Positions 34,997 to 46,139 of a stretch of DNA of 64,000 bases are shown piece by piece (within the stretch, counting starts at the first letter, position 1; each line of letters starts with the position of its first letter). Below the pieces are notes generated by a model. That model saw only the letters and a list, made by a program, of their open reading frames with translations. It was not told where the DNA came from and did not search any database. The position numbers and the translations under genes were made by a program. This stretch comes from Prinsepia uniflora (Eukaryota; Streptophyta; Magnoliopsida; Rosales; Rosaceae): positions 63,265,583-63,329,582 of the forward strand of contig CM064863.1 in assembly GCA_032719365.1 (NCBI GenBank), read 5' to 3'.

Positions 34997-36076
34997 TATG
35001 CCTCCTTTCACAAAATATAGTCAATGTAAGTAACCTGAGTTAACATTGTCGCCTAATGGCTTGACAAGTGAATATCAAAAGCCGCTCGTCTCCTTATTAC
35101 TTCGGTTTTATGGCTCTATCCCATTCGAGAGTGCACATTCTGTGCTGTTCGGTTTGCAATCTACGACCCAAAGTTCCAATTAGTGAAAATTTCAACAGCA
35201 TCTCCTTACAGTTCCCCAAATGCCCGACGTAGATATTATAAAGAAATATCTAATACACATTCAGAGAACATTGTAGGATGTAAACAGACCGAATTTCCAC
35301 AACCGAAACCTGAACTCGTAGACCACAAACTATACAGCACATGGTTGCACACCCCTAAATTTTTCGAATAAATGGTTAATTCTAGAGTCAGTCAATCAAC
35401 TCGATTCACTGACTCTGAAATGGGTTTAAGGTTGTTCTTTAAATTTAATTTTGCGAAGTTAATCAGCCCGATTAACTTCCCATAAACTGTTATAAAATAT
35501 TAACACATTTCTCACCATCAAAATATATGAAAAACATATTACCAACAATTTTATATTTTCCTAATTTCCTAATATAATTTCCTAATTTTCTAATTTCCTA
35601 ACATATTTTTTTATTTCTTAATTTCCTAACATATTTTCTACTTTTCTAATTTCCTATCACATTTTATATTTCCTAATTCATAACATATTTTCTATTTTTT
35701 AATTTTCTAACATATTTTCTAATTTTCTTATTTTTTATCACATTTTATATATCCTAATTCATAAAATATTTTCTATTTTCATATTTTCCTAATAAATCTT
35801 CTAATTTCCTATTCTATTTCTACAAAAATAACCAACAATTTCAACATATTTTTCAAAATAAAAAACAATTTCAAAATCTCCAAAATTATCTACCAAAATT
35901 AAATACATACCTAATATTAATTACAGATGGTGTGATGAGAAGATGAATTAATAATAACTGTGAAGAAATAATTTAGTGAATATAGGATTTAAGAGAGAGA
36001 GAGAGAGTTGTGAGAAAAAAGTATAGGTGGGGGAATAAGAGTGAATCGGTTGTATTAAATACTAATAGACTTTTAC

Positions 36077-36439
36077 CCGACGAAGTGATTCGTTGGGCAA
36101 CATTTAATGATTCGTCTAGTAAGAGTAAAATCTTGGCGCCAAAACGATTTCCTTCCCGCCGAATATGGTACCTGGTGAATACCTTTGTCTGGTGACGTCG
36201 GTCAACGTTTCACATTACCCGACGAACAAAATCTAAAATATTCGTCGTGTTTTAGATTGTTACTCGGTGAGCACGAGTTTTTCGTCAGGTAACTTGGAAA
36301 GTTTTAGAGTGCGAAGTTTTATTTTCGCGCAATTAATTTACCCGACAATGTGATTATATTCGTCAAGCAACCTTCATTTTTACGACGAAATTGGCCGTCA
36401 GGAAAAATCTCTTTGGGCCCCGGAAAGTTTCTTGTGGAG
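36077..36439 (-). repeat. CACTA subterminal repeats
   Basis: Scattered direct and inverted copies of a CCCGACGAA / TTCGTC(G/A) motif occur near 36077, 36107, 36217, 36240, 36279, 36347, 36378 and 36391. Such repeats are where CACTA proteins bind element ends. Confidence 0.6.
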
Positions 36440-37013
36440 TAATTTGCCCTTATTGAAAACTATACATCCCAATCCCAACCTAAACAATAGGAGTGAGTTA
36501 GGGTAGCTTCAAGTCTTCTTCCAACCCCAAACACAAAACCTCAAGGGTAAATAAAATAGGTGTGAAACGTGAAACCAGCTAAATGTATAAGTCTATGATG
36601 TAGGACAAGGTGGGCATCTGTACGTTCAAGACTCAAGTGACAAAACGTTAGGAAGAGGTTGGACTCAAATTTGGTAGGAAATGGATCAATTGGTAAACAG
36701 TTTAAACGATTTAGAGGACTAAGTTTGTCACACATGAACATATTATGAAATTAAAGAGTTTAATGTGAAACGAAATGGAAGCTGAAGATGATGACACAGT
36801 GAAGGAAAAGCTTCATTATTTTATTTGAGGTGGGTGGTAACCAAGATGGGAAAGTTTGGGAGGTCAAGAGATATTAATTAGGTTTCCCCATCAAGTATAA
36901 AAAACAAAAACAAAAATTGTACAGATGGTGTCTGGTCACTGAAGACTACACTTACCAGCTTTGTTGCACTACTTCTAGCTTGCTATGAAACAGATGGTAT
37001 GCTAAGTTGATTA

Positions 37014-37016
<3 letters not shown>

Positions 37017-37048
<32 letters not shown>
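37017..37048. repeat. (TA)n microsatellite
   Basis: A perfect alternating AT run of 32 bp. Confidence 0.9.
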
Positions 37049-37051
<3 letters not shown>

Positions 37052-38151
37052 CAAACGAAGGAATTGGGAGGCCAGGGATCCCTAATTTTTGATAGATTAC
37101 TGATTACAGATGTCGGACGGATCGTGGCCTATTAGTTCGGTTCATTAAAGATGAGTTTATTTGGGTTCATGTTTAACAATTGTTAAGGGGTCATCTTGAC
37201 TCATGATTAAGATCTAATATCAGTTTACCTTACAATTTATTATATGTTTGTGCCGTGCTTAAACATATATGTAGCCTAGCTTAACGGGTCGACTTTATTT
37301 ATAATTTTTAAGGTTTTTTTTTTTACGAGGTTTCAACATTCATCATATTTTATTTTCATTTCTCAAAATTAAAATTTTAAGTATTTTAATCATGAAAATT
37401 AAATTTTATTGTACAAAATTGAACAATTATTATATATGTGTGTGTGTGTTAAATGTGTCATTCCCGTTTTGTTTAAGTTATTAATTAGTTCGTATTGTGC
37501 TTGTGTAGAGTTGGGTGCATGATGGACCAACTAAATTCTCACACTAGCAATATTATCATGTTGTATCATGCTTGATTTATATTGTGCTTAAATTATGCAA
37601 TGACCTGTAATATTCTTCGTATCAATCTCAAGCATAAAAAATAAAACACAAGACAAAAAAAGTGAACTAATTATCAAACATGCATGCCCTTGACTTTCAC
37701 TTTCGATCAGCATTACCAAAACAAAATTTATTTTTCTTTTATAATTGATCTTGACTGTTATGCGCGCATGTGTATTAATTCTACGTATCCGTAAGCAATT
37801 TGAATGTGAGACTGAATGAAAGCCATCTTTACAGAATATCGAACACAAGCTATCTATTATCACCAAAAAAACACAAGCTATCTATATAGTGGAATCAATT
37901 TCACAAAATACAACGTGAAAATTAAGGGCCTTCTTATATAGCATATATGCTCACGTGCACTGTGCACATTCAAAATTTCTTGGCTTAGCTGTGAATAAAG
38001 AGGTACGTCGTACGTGTAAAACTAGAACATCCATTATTAGCTGTGATCGTCTTTTGTTTAGTTATCAGGTTGATTGATTTTATTCGTGAGAATAAGTTTG
38101 ATCTTTTAGATATGAGGATGATCCAACATGCATATAGCTTCATTTTCTGAG

Positions 38152-38244
38152 CATTAATTCTTGGTTTCTTTTTTTAACCAAGCAAAGTCAAACATTTCAT
38201 TCAAAGCCCTCATACAATAAACATTTCATTAATTCTTGGTTTCT
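38152..38244 (-). mobile_element. 57-bp LINE 3' tail with 18-bp target duplication
   Basis: The 18-bp sequence CATTAATTCTTGGTTTCT occurs at 38152-38169 and 38227-38244. The 57 bp between them, on the minus strand, end in GCTTGGTTAAAAAA, a short poly-A tail. A long exact duplication, a poly-A end and extreme 5' truncation are the signature of target-primed reverse transcription. Confidence 0.6.
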
Positions 38245-39121
38245 ATTTATCCTTAATTTTTTGTGATAAAATTAACGAGGCTGGTTAATGGCAGGGTACG
38301 GTGATATTTAATCTACGATTCAATTACTACAATACTAGTACAAATAATATCTAACTTTACACATGTCAGACTATAATAATGGTCGTCAAATACAATATTA
38401 ATGTTAATATCTATCGATATTAGAAGGAGTGAGCCGAATGCTCAACTATATAATCTTAACGTTACATATAATATCGGTTTGAGAAGGTCTTAATACTATA
38501 TATAATATTGGTGTTGGAAGAATATCGGTGTTGAAAAAGTACTTGCATCGGTAGAATTTTTGAATTTTGACCTTTTCATGCATATTAATATGTGCTAGAA
38601 ATCAAGACACGAATGCACCGGCCATGCATGCATGTTTTCCACGAAAAAAGGTTAACCCAATTAATATTTCAACTTTTCAAGATTAGATGCTTTCATTTCC
38701 GTCCCAAAGATTACAATTAAAACCATCCTTGAAGATAAGATTCTTTCATTTCCAGCTTTTGTATTTCAATTTAGGACACCAAATGAAATAGATATACAAT
38801 GAATGAATTAAATTGTAAGAAAAAAAAAACAATTATGTTCGCTGAATCCAGTTGAAAGGAAGAAAAAGAAAAGACCAGGGAATAGAATAGAAGTTGGATT
38901 GTTGAAGTGGAATGCTAAAAGAATCCAATTATTATAAAATTGTGTCAAAAATTTCATCCAATTAAAATAAAAAGAAAAAAAACAAACACGACGGAATTGA
39001 ATAAAAGTTGGATTGTTGGACCCAAAAAGGAGCAGCGAATTAGTAAAATAAAACTAAAAAAGTTGGCTATTTTAACCTGGGCACAGACTGTGATATAGGA
39101 TCAAAGGAGTGAACAGTAAGG

Positions 39122-39129
39122 GAATATGC
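39122..39129 (+). promoter_or_regulatory. P1BS element (PHR1-binding site)
   Basis: GAATATGC matches the palindromic consensus GNATATNC bound by PHR1-type MYB factors under phosphate starvation. I found no second exact copy in the upstream kilobase. It lies about 170-220 bp before the inferred first exon, a normal place for a PHT1 promoter. Confidence 0.6.
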
Positions 39130-39344
39130 CATGGTAAAACACGAAGATTCGGAAGGGTCTGTAGCAGTTAAATACGGAGGCGACCCTTCTTCCCTTCCCT
39201 CCATATCCCACACTTCACTCTCCTCTATTTCCCATTTCGCCCTTTTCCGCTGCCTAAAAATAATCAAAATTGGTCTCACAAATACAAATACAAATACTTT
39301 CTCACTCGCCTTCGTCTACAGCTACAACCTTCAGCTACAAAAAG

Positions 39345-40401
39345 GTCTCTACTTTCTTTCTTCATTTTTCTCCTCTTTATTTTGTTCGCTTTTAATTTAT
39401 TCCTCAGATATTCATCCATATGCCCATTTCCGCCTTTTTCATACCCTTGCTCTGTTGTTATTGTTAATTTCTTCTTTTGTTCTTTATTTCTCTGATTTTG
39501 ATTTAATAATATGAATTATTGAAATTATCTGATATTCATCGACATAGCCATTGCTAAAAATTTCACCTTTTTCATAACTTGCTCTGTTTTTCTCTGCTTT
39601 TATGTCCAATGCTGCTAAAACTCAAAAGGTGGCAACTTTCTTATTTTGGGCGATCAGTTGGGTTCTCTTTAATTTTATGTTTAGTTGTTGGGTTGGCCAT
39701 ATTTTTGTTGTTCATCTTCAAGAATATTCGCGAATCTTCTTTTCTTTTTCTTTTTCCTGTGCTTCACGTATGTTCTGAAAAGAGAGCAGAACAAAACTGA
39801 AGAAATTTAGTTGTGTGCCGGTTTTTAAATTTGAAGTTCTTTATTTATCAAGGGAAATGAAATTTTGTAACTGAAAGTCATGCCAGTTTAATAAAGTACG
39901 AGTCTTTATCAAAAATTTTAAGGTTTGGCACTTTTGATGTAAGTTCAGATTACAATTTGCTTGAAAGTTGAAAACTTGAAACCTATCTTCTTTTTACTAC
40001 AAGAAATTGGGTTGTGTAAAATATTATTTAACTCTCTATTTATCCTTTGATTTTGTCTGTTTTGAGCTCTGAGAACTAGTGGTTGACACTCAAAAATTTT
40101 AAAGATTTTCTGAGGAATATTCAACCAACAGTTGCTTGAATAATAACAATTTTATATTGAAAAAAAGGCCACATGTAAAAATCCATTTGTCTGATAATAA
40201 AGCTGTAGTTGAATTTTCTTGTTAGCTATTGACTACTTGAATTGGTTTGTGAGTTTGACAGAGACCAGCTTCTTGTTTCGTTTTGTAGTTCAAGCTCAAT
40301 TCCCTTTTTGTCTTTTCCAAAATTCCTTTCATTTTTTGTTTCTTCCTATTTGATAGAGTAACAAACTAAATTGGTTTAATTTCTTGAATCAAAATGTTCA
40401 G
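39345..40401 (+). other. Probable intron in the 5' UTR of the phosphate transporter
   Basis: The likely donor is AAAG/GTCTCT at 39345 and the likely acceptor TTCAG/GC, with AG at 40400-40401. This leaves a first non-coding exon ending near 39344 and 33 nt of leader before the start codon. 5'-UTR introns are common in PHT1 genes. An alternative acceptor is TTTGACAG near 40260. The stretch has no coding potential. A TACTACAAGAAA sequence near 39997 resembles a CACTA terminus but stands alone. Confidence 0.45.
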
Positions 40402-40434
40402 GCTAAGCAATTGAAGTTAAGACAAAAATTGGTT

Positions 40435-42042
40435 ATGGCCAGGGATCAACTGGAGGTGCTAAATGCACTTGATGTAGCAAAAACTCAATGGTACCATTTC
40501 ACTGCAATTGTGATTGCTGGCATGGGCTTTTTCACAGATGCATATGATCTCTTTTGCATCTCCCTTGTCACAAAATTAATCGGGCGCATATATTACCAAA
40601 AACCTGGTGCTGCTGATCCAGGCAGTTTGCCTGCAAATGTGTCAGCTGCTGTTAATGGTGTAGCCTTTTGTGGCACCCTCTCAGGCCAGCTCTTTTTCGG
40701 GTGGCTCGGTGACAAATTGGGCAGAAAACGTGTCTATGGCATGGTGCTTATGGTCATGGTTTTATGCTCAATTGCCTCAGGCCTCTCATTTAGTAGAGAT
40801 CCAAAAGCTGTGATTTCAACCCTTTGTTTCTTCAGGTTCTGGCTAGGCTTTGGCATTGGTGGCGATTACCCTCTTTCGGCTACCATTATGTCTGAGTATG
40901 CCAATAAAAAGACTCGCGGGGCCTTCATCGCGGCTGTGTTCGCAATGCAAGGGTTTGGAATTTTGGCTGGTGGGATGGTTGCTATTATCGTGTCCGCAGC
41001 ATTCAATTTGAGATTTCCTGCCCCTTCTTATGAAACCAATCCTGCTGCTTCTATTTTCCCACAAGCTGATTATGTTTGGCGCATCATTTTGATGTTTGGT
41101 GCTATTCCTGCATTGATGACTTACTATTGGAGAGCCAAGATGCCTGAAACCGCGCGGTACACTGCCTTGGTGGCCAAGAATGCAAAGCAGGCTGCTTCTG
41201 ATATGTCAAAAGTATTGCAGGTAGACGTAGAAGCAGAACAGGAGAAAGAAATTGAACAAACTTCACAAAACAAAGGCAATGATTTTGGTTTGTTTTCAAA
41301 TGAATTTCTTCGCCGTCATGGTCTTCATTTGCTTGGAACTACGAGCACATGGTTCTTGCTAGACATTGCATTCTACAGCCAGAACTTATTTCAAAAAGAC
41401 ATTTTCAGCGCTGTTGGGTGGATCCCCAAGGCAAAGACCATGAGTGCTCTTGAAGAGGTCTTCAAAATTGCAAGAGCTCAAACCCTAATCGCGCTTTGCA
41501 GCACCGTTCCCGGGTACTGGTTCACGGTGGCATTCATAGATAGGATTGGAAGGTTCACAATTCAAATAATGGGATTTTTCTTCATGACTGTTTTCATGTT
41601 TGCTTTGGCCATTCCATACAAGCATTGGACTCTCAAAGAAAACCGAGTTGGATTTGTCGTAATGTACTCATTGACATTCTTCTTCAGCAATTTTGGTCCA
41701 AATGCAACAACATTCGTAGTGCCTGCTGAGATTTTCCCGGCTAGGTTAAGGTCTACTTGTCATGGGATATCAGCTGCAGCAGGGAAGGCAGGGGCAATGG
41801 TTGGTGCATTTGGATTTCAGTATGCAGAAAAGGGCATTGGGGTGAGAAACTCACTTATAATTTTGGGTGTGGTCAACTTGCTAGGGTTGTTGTTTACATT
41901 TTTGGTGCCCGAGTCAAAGGGAAAATCACTGGAGGAGATGTCTGGTGAAGGAGAAGAAAATGCAGGTGAAGGAACAGAATCAACCAGCAGGCAGCAGCAG
42001 CAGCAGGAGGGTGAAAATGAAAATCGAACTTCTCTGGTTTAG
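40435..42042 (+). CDS. PHT1: PHT1-family inorganic phosphate:H+ symporter
   Basis: An intact single-exon frame of 535 residues. It is a plasma-membrane major-facilitator protein that takes up phosphate with protons, in roots or for redistribution. The start is the ATG at 40435, which gives the usual N-terminus MARDQLEVLNALDVAKTQ; the frame is open 17 codons upstream but without an earlier ATG. The family signature GGDYPLSATIMSE is at residues 142-154. Residues equivalent to the phosphate and proton site of fungal PiPT are all present: Asp35, Asp38, Asp144, Tyr145, Gln172, Trp306, Asp310, Tyr314, Asn423 and Lys451. Twelve membrane segments are split by a long acidic cytoplasmic loop (about 240-295). 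The tail carries SLEEMSGEGEE, a region that is phosphorylated in Arabidopsis relatives, plus a Q-run (520-524). A P1BS motif lies upstream. It is the only intact cellular gene here. The exact paralogue cannot be told from this sequence. Confidence 0.95.
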   Translation: MARDQLEVLNALDVAKTQWYHFTAIVIAGMGFFTDAYDLFCISLVTKLIGRIYYQKPGAADPGSLPANVSAAVNGVAFCGTLSGQLFFGWLGDKLGRKRVYGMVLMVMVLCSIASGLSFSRDPKAVISTLCFFRFWLGFGIGGDYPLSATIMSEYANKKTRGAFIAAVFAMQGFGILAGGMVAIIVSAAFNLRFPAPSYETNPAASIFPQADYVWRIILMFGAIPALMTYYWRAKMPETARYTALVAKNAKQAASDMSKVLQVDVEAEQEKEIEQTSQNKGNDFGLFSNEFLRRHGLHLLGTTSTWFLLDIAFYSQNLFQKDIFSAVGWIPKAKTMSALEEVFKIARAQTLIALCSTVPGYWFTVAFIDRIGRFTIQIMGFFFMTVFMFALAIPYKHWTLKENRVGFVVMYSLTFFFSNFGPNATTFVVPAEIFPARLRSTCHGISAAAGKAGAMVGAFGFQYAEKGIGVRNSLIILGVVNLLGLLFTFLVPESKGKSLEEMSGEGEENAGEGTESTSRQQQQQEGENENRTSLV

Positions 42043-42381
42043 TTAGGGTGTTTCTTGACAGATTTTTATGGCATTACATGGTAGATATTTTCTTGGAATT
42101 GCAAGGTCATACTGTTGGATCATGTTGTTCTATGTTCAAGGTTTGAGTCCTTTAAAAGTCTATGTTGTAGAGGCAACGTTGAATTTTATATTCTTCTCCT
42201 CTTGCAATGACAAGAACAAAAGAAAGTTTTATGGCTAAATTTCTACAATTTTCTTCAGTTGTGTTTGTATTAATATTAACTTTCTAATTAACTTTTCACT
42301 CTTTATTTTGATATTTTTCATCAATTAAATATTTGAAAAATAAAGAAAAGATAAATAGCCTTCAATAACGACGCGATGATG
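42043..42381 (+). other. 3' UTR and downstream flank of the phosphate transporter
   Basis: T-rich sequence follows the stop codon. AATAAA at 42339-42344 is a possible polyadenylation signal. TTTGTATTAATATT near 42265 could be an upstream element. The hAT insertion begins 339 bp after the stop codon. Confidence 0.4.
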
Positions 42382-44031
42382 TAGCCTTGTTAATTGGTTC
42401 GAAAAAACGAACCGAAAAATCACACCGAGCTGTAACCGAAGCGAAGAAAAATTGGGACTATTCGGAGAAAACCGAACCGAATCGAACCAGGCTGAATCAG
42501 TTCGGTTTTAATTTTTGGTATAATTACACCGGACGGAACCAAATTGAATCAAACCGAAAAGATGATAAAAATGGACCGAACCGGCCCGAACTGGACCGAA
42601 ACACATTAGTTATATTTTGTACAAAACGGCGTTGTTTTGTATAAAACCCTAGATGACCTAGCGATTCTCGCCTCCTCCTCTCCCAGTTTTCAGTTTCTCA
42701 CTCTCCCCACTTCGAACTATCCGAAGTTCGACGACCTCCTCAGAGATTCACAGTACTTCCCTCCCTCCCTCGCTCCCTCCCTCCCTTCTTCCTTGTTCCT
42801 CACAGTTCACTCAAACTCTCCCCCTAACCGGCCAATCCCCAAACAACATCTTCATCTCCTTCGAAGTCGATTCCAGTGCATCGGAGCCTCTCCCCAGTCC
42901 CTAGACGACAGACTTCGAAGCCATTAAAGTTGATTCCACACCAGAAGACAGACTTCAAACCATGGAATTCGATTCCAGCCGTTTTCCCTTCATCGAAGCT
43001 TCCATCGCCGCTGTCAATCCCTCACCGTCAAGACCGTGTCTAGCCATTGACCATTCATACGCACAAGCATCTGAACCGAGCCAGTCTTTCGCACTTTCAC
43101 GCTTTCACAGTCTCACTCTCTCTCCACTCTCATCTACTCATCTAGTGAACTGTAAGAATCCAAATCCGCTCATGTTTCATTTCCATTTTTGTTTGAATTT
43201 TGTCATTTTCTCTCATTCATGTACTTGAATTAATCCATGTTTGTCTCTACAATTATACGAATTAATACTTTGCTTGGGATCTTTGTTGGGAATCCAGCTA
43301 TATATATATAATATTAAATAAACAAACAGTAACTGATGTAGCGATTCTTGATGTATGAAAGATGGGTTTGGTTGTTACAAGTGGGGGTAAATGTGGCTGC
43401 TCTAAAGTTGTTTTTTTTTATTCAATCTAAATGTCCCCTGAGTTGTTTGATGTCTGTAATCTTCTCGTGACTTTGTGAGTGATAAGCTTCCACTCGGGCT
43501 CTTGCTCTTGTTCAACAGGAAATGGAAAATAGTTGGCTCTTCTTGGAAGTAGATATTTCTACTTACCAAAGATCGATGTGTGATTTCTTATGAGAAATTT
43601 GAGTGCGATTGACAGACTACAGACCATATTATTAACTCTTGTTATAACATAAATAGATTAGTGGCACTGTAATATGTTACAAGTTGATTTATGTATGATA
43701 TTGGATTAGATAGTATAACTCATTAAAGTATTTGAAAGATAAAAAGTGAATGTTTCCTCATTATAAGTAGATTATACATTGCATAAATATTGATTAGTTG
43801 CATAAAAAACCGATTTTCAGAGAAAAATCGAACCAGTTCGATCGAATCGGTTCGACCGATTTGAACCAAAAAGGTCAGTTTTACCCGAAACCAAACCGAA
43901 CCAAACATTTCGGTTTCGATTTTAGTCGATTTTTTTGAGAGAAAACCAAATTGAACTAGAACCAGTTCATCAACCGGTTCGATTTCAGTTTCGGTAAACA
44001 AATTGAACCAAAAAACCGATTAACAGGACTA
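42382..44031. mobile_element. Non-autonomous hAT transposon (1650 bp)
   Basis: Ends are TAGCCTTGTTAATTGG and, inverted, TAGTCCTGTTAATCGG (13 of 16 match). They are flanked by an 8-bp duplication, CGATGATG (42374-42381) and AGATGATG (44032-44039), with one mismatch. The 8-bp size is diagnostic of hAT. Both subterminal regions (42395-42600 and 43800-44010) are packed with AACCGAA/TTCGGTT motifs. The centre has a TATAAAACCCTAG promoter-like stretch (near 42640), CT-rich leader-like sequence and a GTAAG donor-like site near 43150, but no transposase. It may contain an acquired gene promoter and exon, which I cannot identify. Confidence 0.75.
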
Positions 44032-44295
44032 AGATGATGTGACAACATATTACAAATAGTAAAATATATTATTAAGAAATAAGTAATCGAGTGAATTTTA
44101 AATTACTACACGATTGAGCTAAAAATATAGGATCCAAAATAGTAACACCGTAATAAACTTGAGGAAGATAAGTTATCATTACTAGGGTGGGGTACGGAGA
44201 AAATAAAAAATAAAAAAGGAAATAAAGATGGTACCCCATGGCCTAGAGAGTGAGAGAGCGATGCAGACGGGGGGGGCCCCTGACCTGATCATACT
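44032..44295. other. Short spacer between hAT and Tat elements
   Basis: AT-rich sequence with no gene visible. A G-run followed by a C-run sits at 44269-44280. Confidence 0.5.
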
Positions 44296-44775
44296 TGTTG
44301 ACACCATATCTGACCAAACCCACTGGACTGTATACCTAAAGCCCAAGCACTGAACAAGGTCCAAAGTACGTACATAGCCCCAACATCGGACCCGATACAG
44401 GATGCCACGTGAAAGCCTATTCACCCTTGATCTGCGAAACACGTGTCAACACGCAAATCGAGGAGCATTTGTCCCACATTGAAACTATGGAAATCGAACA
44501 TCCCACCTGCTCATACATAAGGGGTACACATTTTCCAATAAAGATAACTAATATCTACTATTCACTATTATTCTGCCGAACTTACCATTTACCATTTCCT
44601 CTTACGAACAAAGTTACTAACTTGACCGTTAGAGAACCTTAGGCCGATACCACACCGGTGCTCGTACTAACAGAAGACCCACTACTCTCCTAATTGGTAG
44701 GTTACGAGAAAGGACACACATCATTTGGTGATTAGACAATGAGTAATCGACAGTTGGAACATTTACGCTTCAACA
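44296..44775 (+). repeat. 5' LTR of a Tat-lineage Ty3/gypsy element
   Basis: It runs from TGTTGACACC to TTCAACA, with TGTTGA/TCAACA inverted ends, and is followed directly by a PBS. It is about 480 bp. The 3' LTR lies beyond the right edge, so the pair and the target duplication cannot be checked. Confidence 0.65.
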
Positions 44776-44795
44776 GTTTGGAGTCGTCTGTGGGA
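44776..44795 (+). other. Primer-binding site region of the Tat element
   Basis: TTTGGAGTCGTCTGTGGGA resembles the TGGCGCCGTCTGTGGGA site seen after the 5' LTR of many plant Ty3/gypsy elements, with changes in the first half. Confidence 0.6.
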
Positions 44796-44988
44796 AACTG
44801 ACTAAGTTTACCTATGCTCCACAGGGCGATCAAGACTTGTCCACATTATAAGCCGACAACCCACTCGACCCTTAGGAAAAATGCAGGGCGATCAAGATCT
44901 CGACTAGATCACACCTAGGAAAGGGCCTAGAACACCGAGAAACCCTTCTCCGAACTTTATATAGATCATTGAAAAGCTCTAGAACGAT

Positions 44989-45399
44989 ATGGAGGAAGTT
45001 AAAACCAAAGGCATACAAGCCAAGTCGAGATGTCAGGCAATCTACGATCGATACACCGAGGTGATCGAACAACTCCGGGTCGCTATGGCTGAGCTGGTTG
45101 AGCACCGATCTCGTGTCGGTGAGGATGAGGCCAACCGGGTTATCGTCGAGTGTGCTGAACGAGCTGAAAGAAATTGCCGAGCAGCAGGGAAAGAAAAGGT
45201 CCACACGGTCACCGAGCCAAGAAAAAAGCAACAAGCGACCGCCGAGCCGAGCAAGAAGCACACTCGGATGCTCATTATGCCGGTAAACCAACCCGGCGAA
45301 ACCAGGATCTACCGTGACGCCAGAGACGCCCTAAGAGAGGGCTCAGGAAGGCATCAGTCCGCCCTTGACTGCCGTGCACACCGACTACATCCTCGGTGA
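44989..45399 (+). pseudogene. gag: Tat gag, N-terminal part
   Basis: An open frame of 136 residues, rich in Glu/Arg/Lys and probably coiled coil (for example QLRVAMAELVEHRSRVGEDEANR), lies about 200 bp after the PBS, where the gag N-terminus is expected. It has no recognisable domain. It runs out in a stop before the minisatellite at 45631, so gag cannot be made as one protein. Confidence 0.5.
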
Positions 45400-45630
45400 G
45401 AGGGAAAAAAGGGACACCGCCACCAAACCAACATCACTGCTCGGTGGCCCCGTCCGAACAATAGTCAAGGGACCTATTATATGGAAAATCTCGTCCTCAT
45501 CCCCGTCACTGAGACAGAGGATGCCGACTCCTCTCAGAAGGCCGAAAGCACTGCCAAATCGACTCAGCAAGCCCAACGTATAACCAACCTCACGCGACGG
45601 GGCGAACAACTATCCAGATCTTCCCGCGAA

Positions 45631-45950
45631 GACACCGAGCGGTTAGCCCAGCTCCACCGTCAACAAGGGCACCCCTAGGAACATCCCCCCCCCCCCTCGG
45701 AGGGACACCGAGCAATCGGCCCAGATCGGTTGGGGTGCAAGGGCTTCTAGGAACTGTTTCTCGTAGGGGATACTGAACGGTCATCCCAGCTCGGTCCAAG
45801 GTGCGGAGGCCCCCAAAAACTACCCCGTTGGAGAGACACCGAGCAGTTAGGGTAGGTCGACCGCAGGTGCAAAGGCTCCCAAAACCTGCCCCCCCAGGAG
45901 GGATACTGAGGGGTCAAGGCTGGTCAGCCGCGATCACACACCTAGGGACA
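45631..45950 (+). repeat. Roughly 66-bp minisatellite inside Tat gag
   Basis: Diverged units carrying GA(C/T)AC(C/T)GAG begin near 45631, 45704, 45769, 45835 and 45902, with a partial unit at 45947. Spacing is 65-73 bp. Most units encode an RRDTERLAQL-like peptide of about 22 residues. A C-run at 45686-45696 lies in the first unit. Confidence 0.6.
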
Positions 45951-46139
45951 CCGATAGGTCCGACCATTTCAACCGAGGGGCACCACAGCCATCCAGAACC
46001 GACTTACTCGTCCAACATCTTATGGACTGAGTCAGATCGCTCAAGGCCGGGATGAAGAGGGTAGCAAGACCAACTTGGTCAAAAATAGGTCAAGGGCGCT
46101 TCACGAAGAGAATTAACCAGTTCAGAATCGATCATGAGA

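Larger units (their letters stand above)
33114..36439 (-). mobile_element. CACTA (En/Spm) transposon, 5' part
   Basis: The transposase lies on the minus strand, so the element's 5' end is at the right. The edge at 36428-36439 reads TTTCTTGTGGAG, the reverse complement of CTCCACAAGAAA, two changes from the consensus terminus CACTACAAGAAA. The possible 3-bp target duplication is TAA on the right. The left terminus was not found. 35000-36000 is non-coding and AT-rich, with many TTTCCTAA units at 35540-35830. Confidence 0.65.
36440..39121. other. Upstream intergenic region of the phosphate transporter
   Basis: No gene is visible. It contains a (TA)n run (37017-37048), a short TG run near 37436, a pair of ACACAAGCTATCTAT direct repeats near 37843 and 37871, the LINE tail at 38170-38226, and a cluster of AATATCGGTGTT-like repeats at 38390-38560 that may be an old transposon scrap. 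Confidence 0.5.

Noticed and set aside
39131..39514. 127-codon ORF upstream of PHT1
   Set aside because: It lies over the promoter, first exon and start of the 5' intron, and its product is low complexity and resembles no family.
39996..40012. CACTA terminus (TACTACAAGAAATTGGG) in the PHT1 5' intron
   Set aside because: A second end, subterminal repeats and a 3-bp duplication are missing; a single short match is not enough.
40384..40434. 17 extra N-terminal codons upstream of PHT1
   Set aside because: There is no ATG in that extension, it crosses a likely splice acceptor, and the ATG at 40435 gives the family's usual N-terminus.
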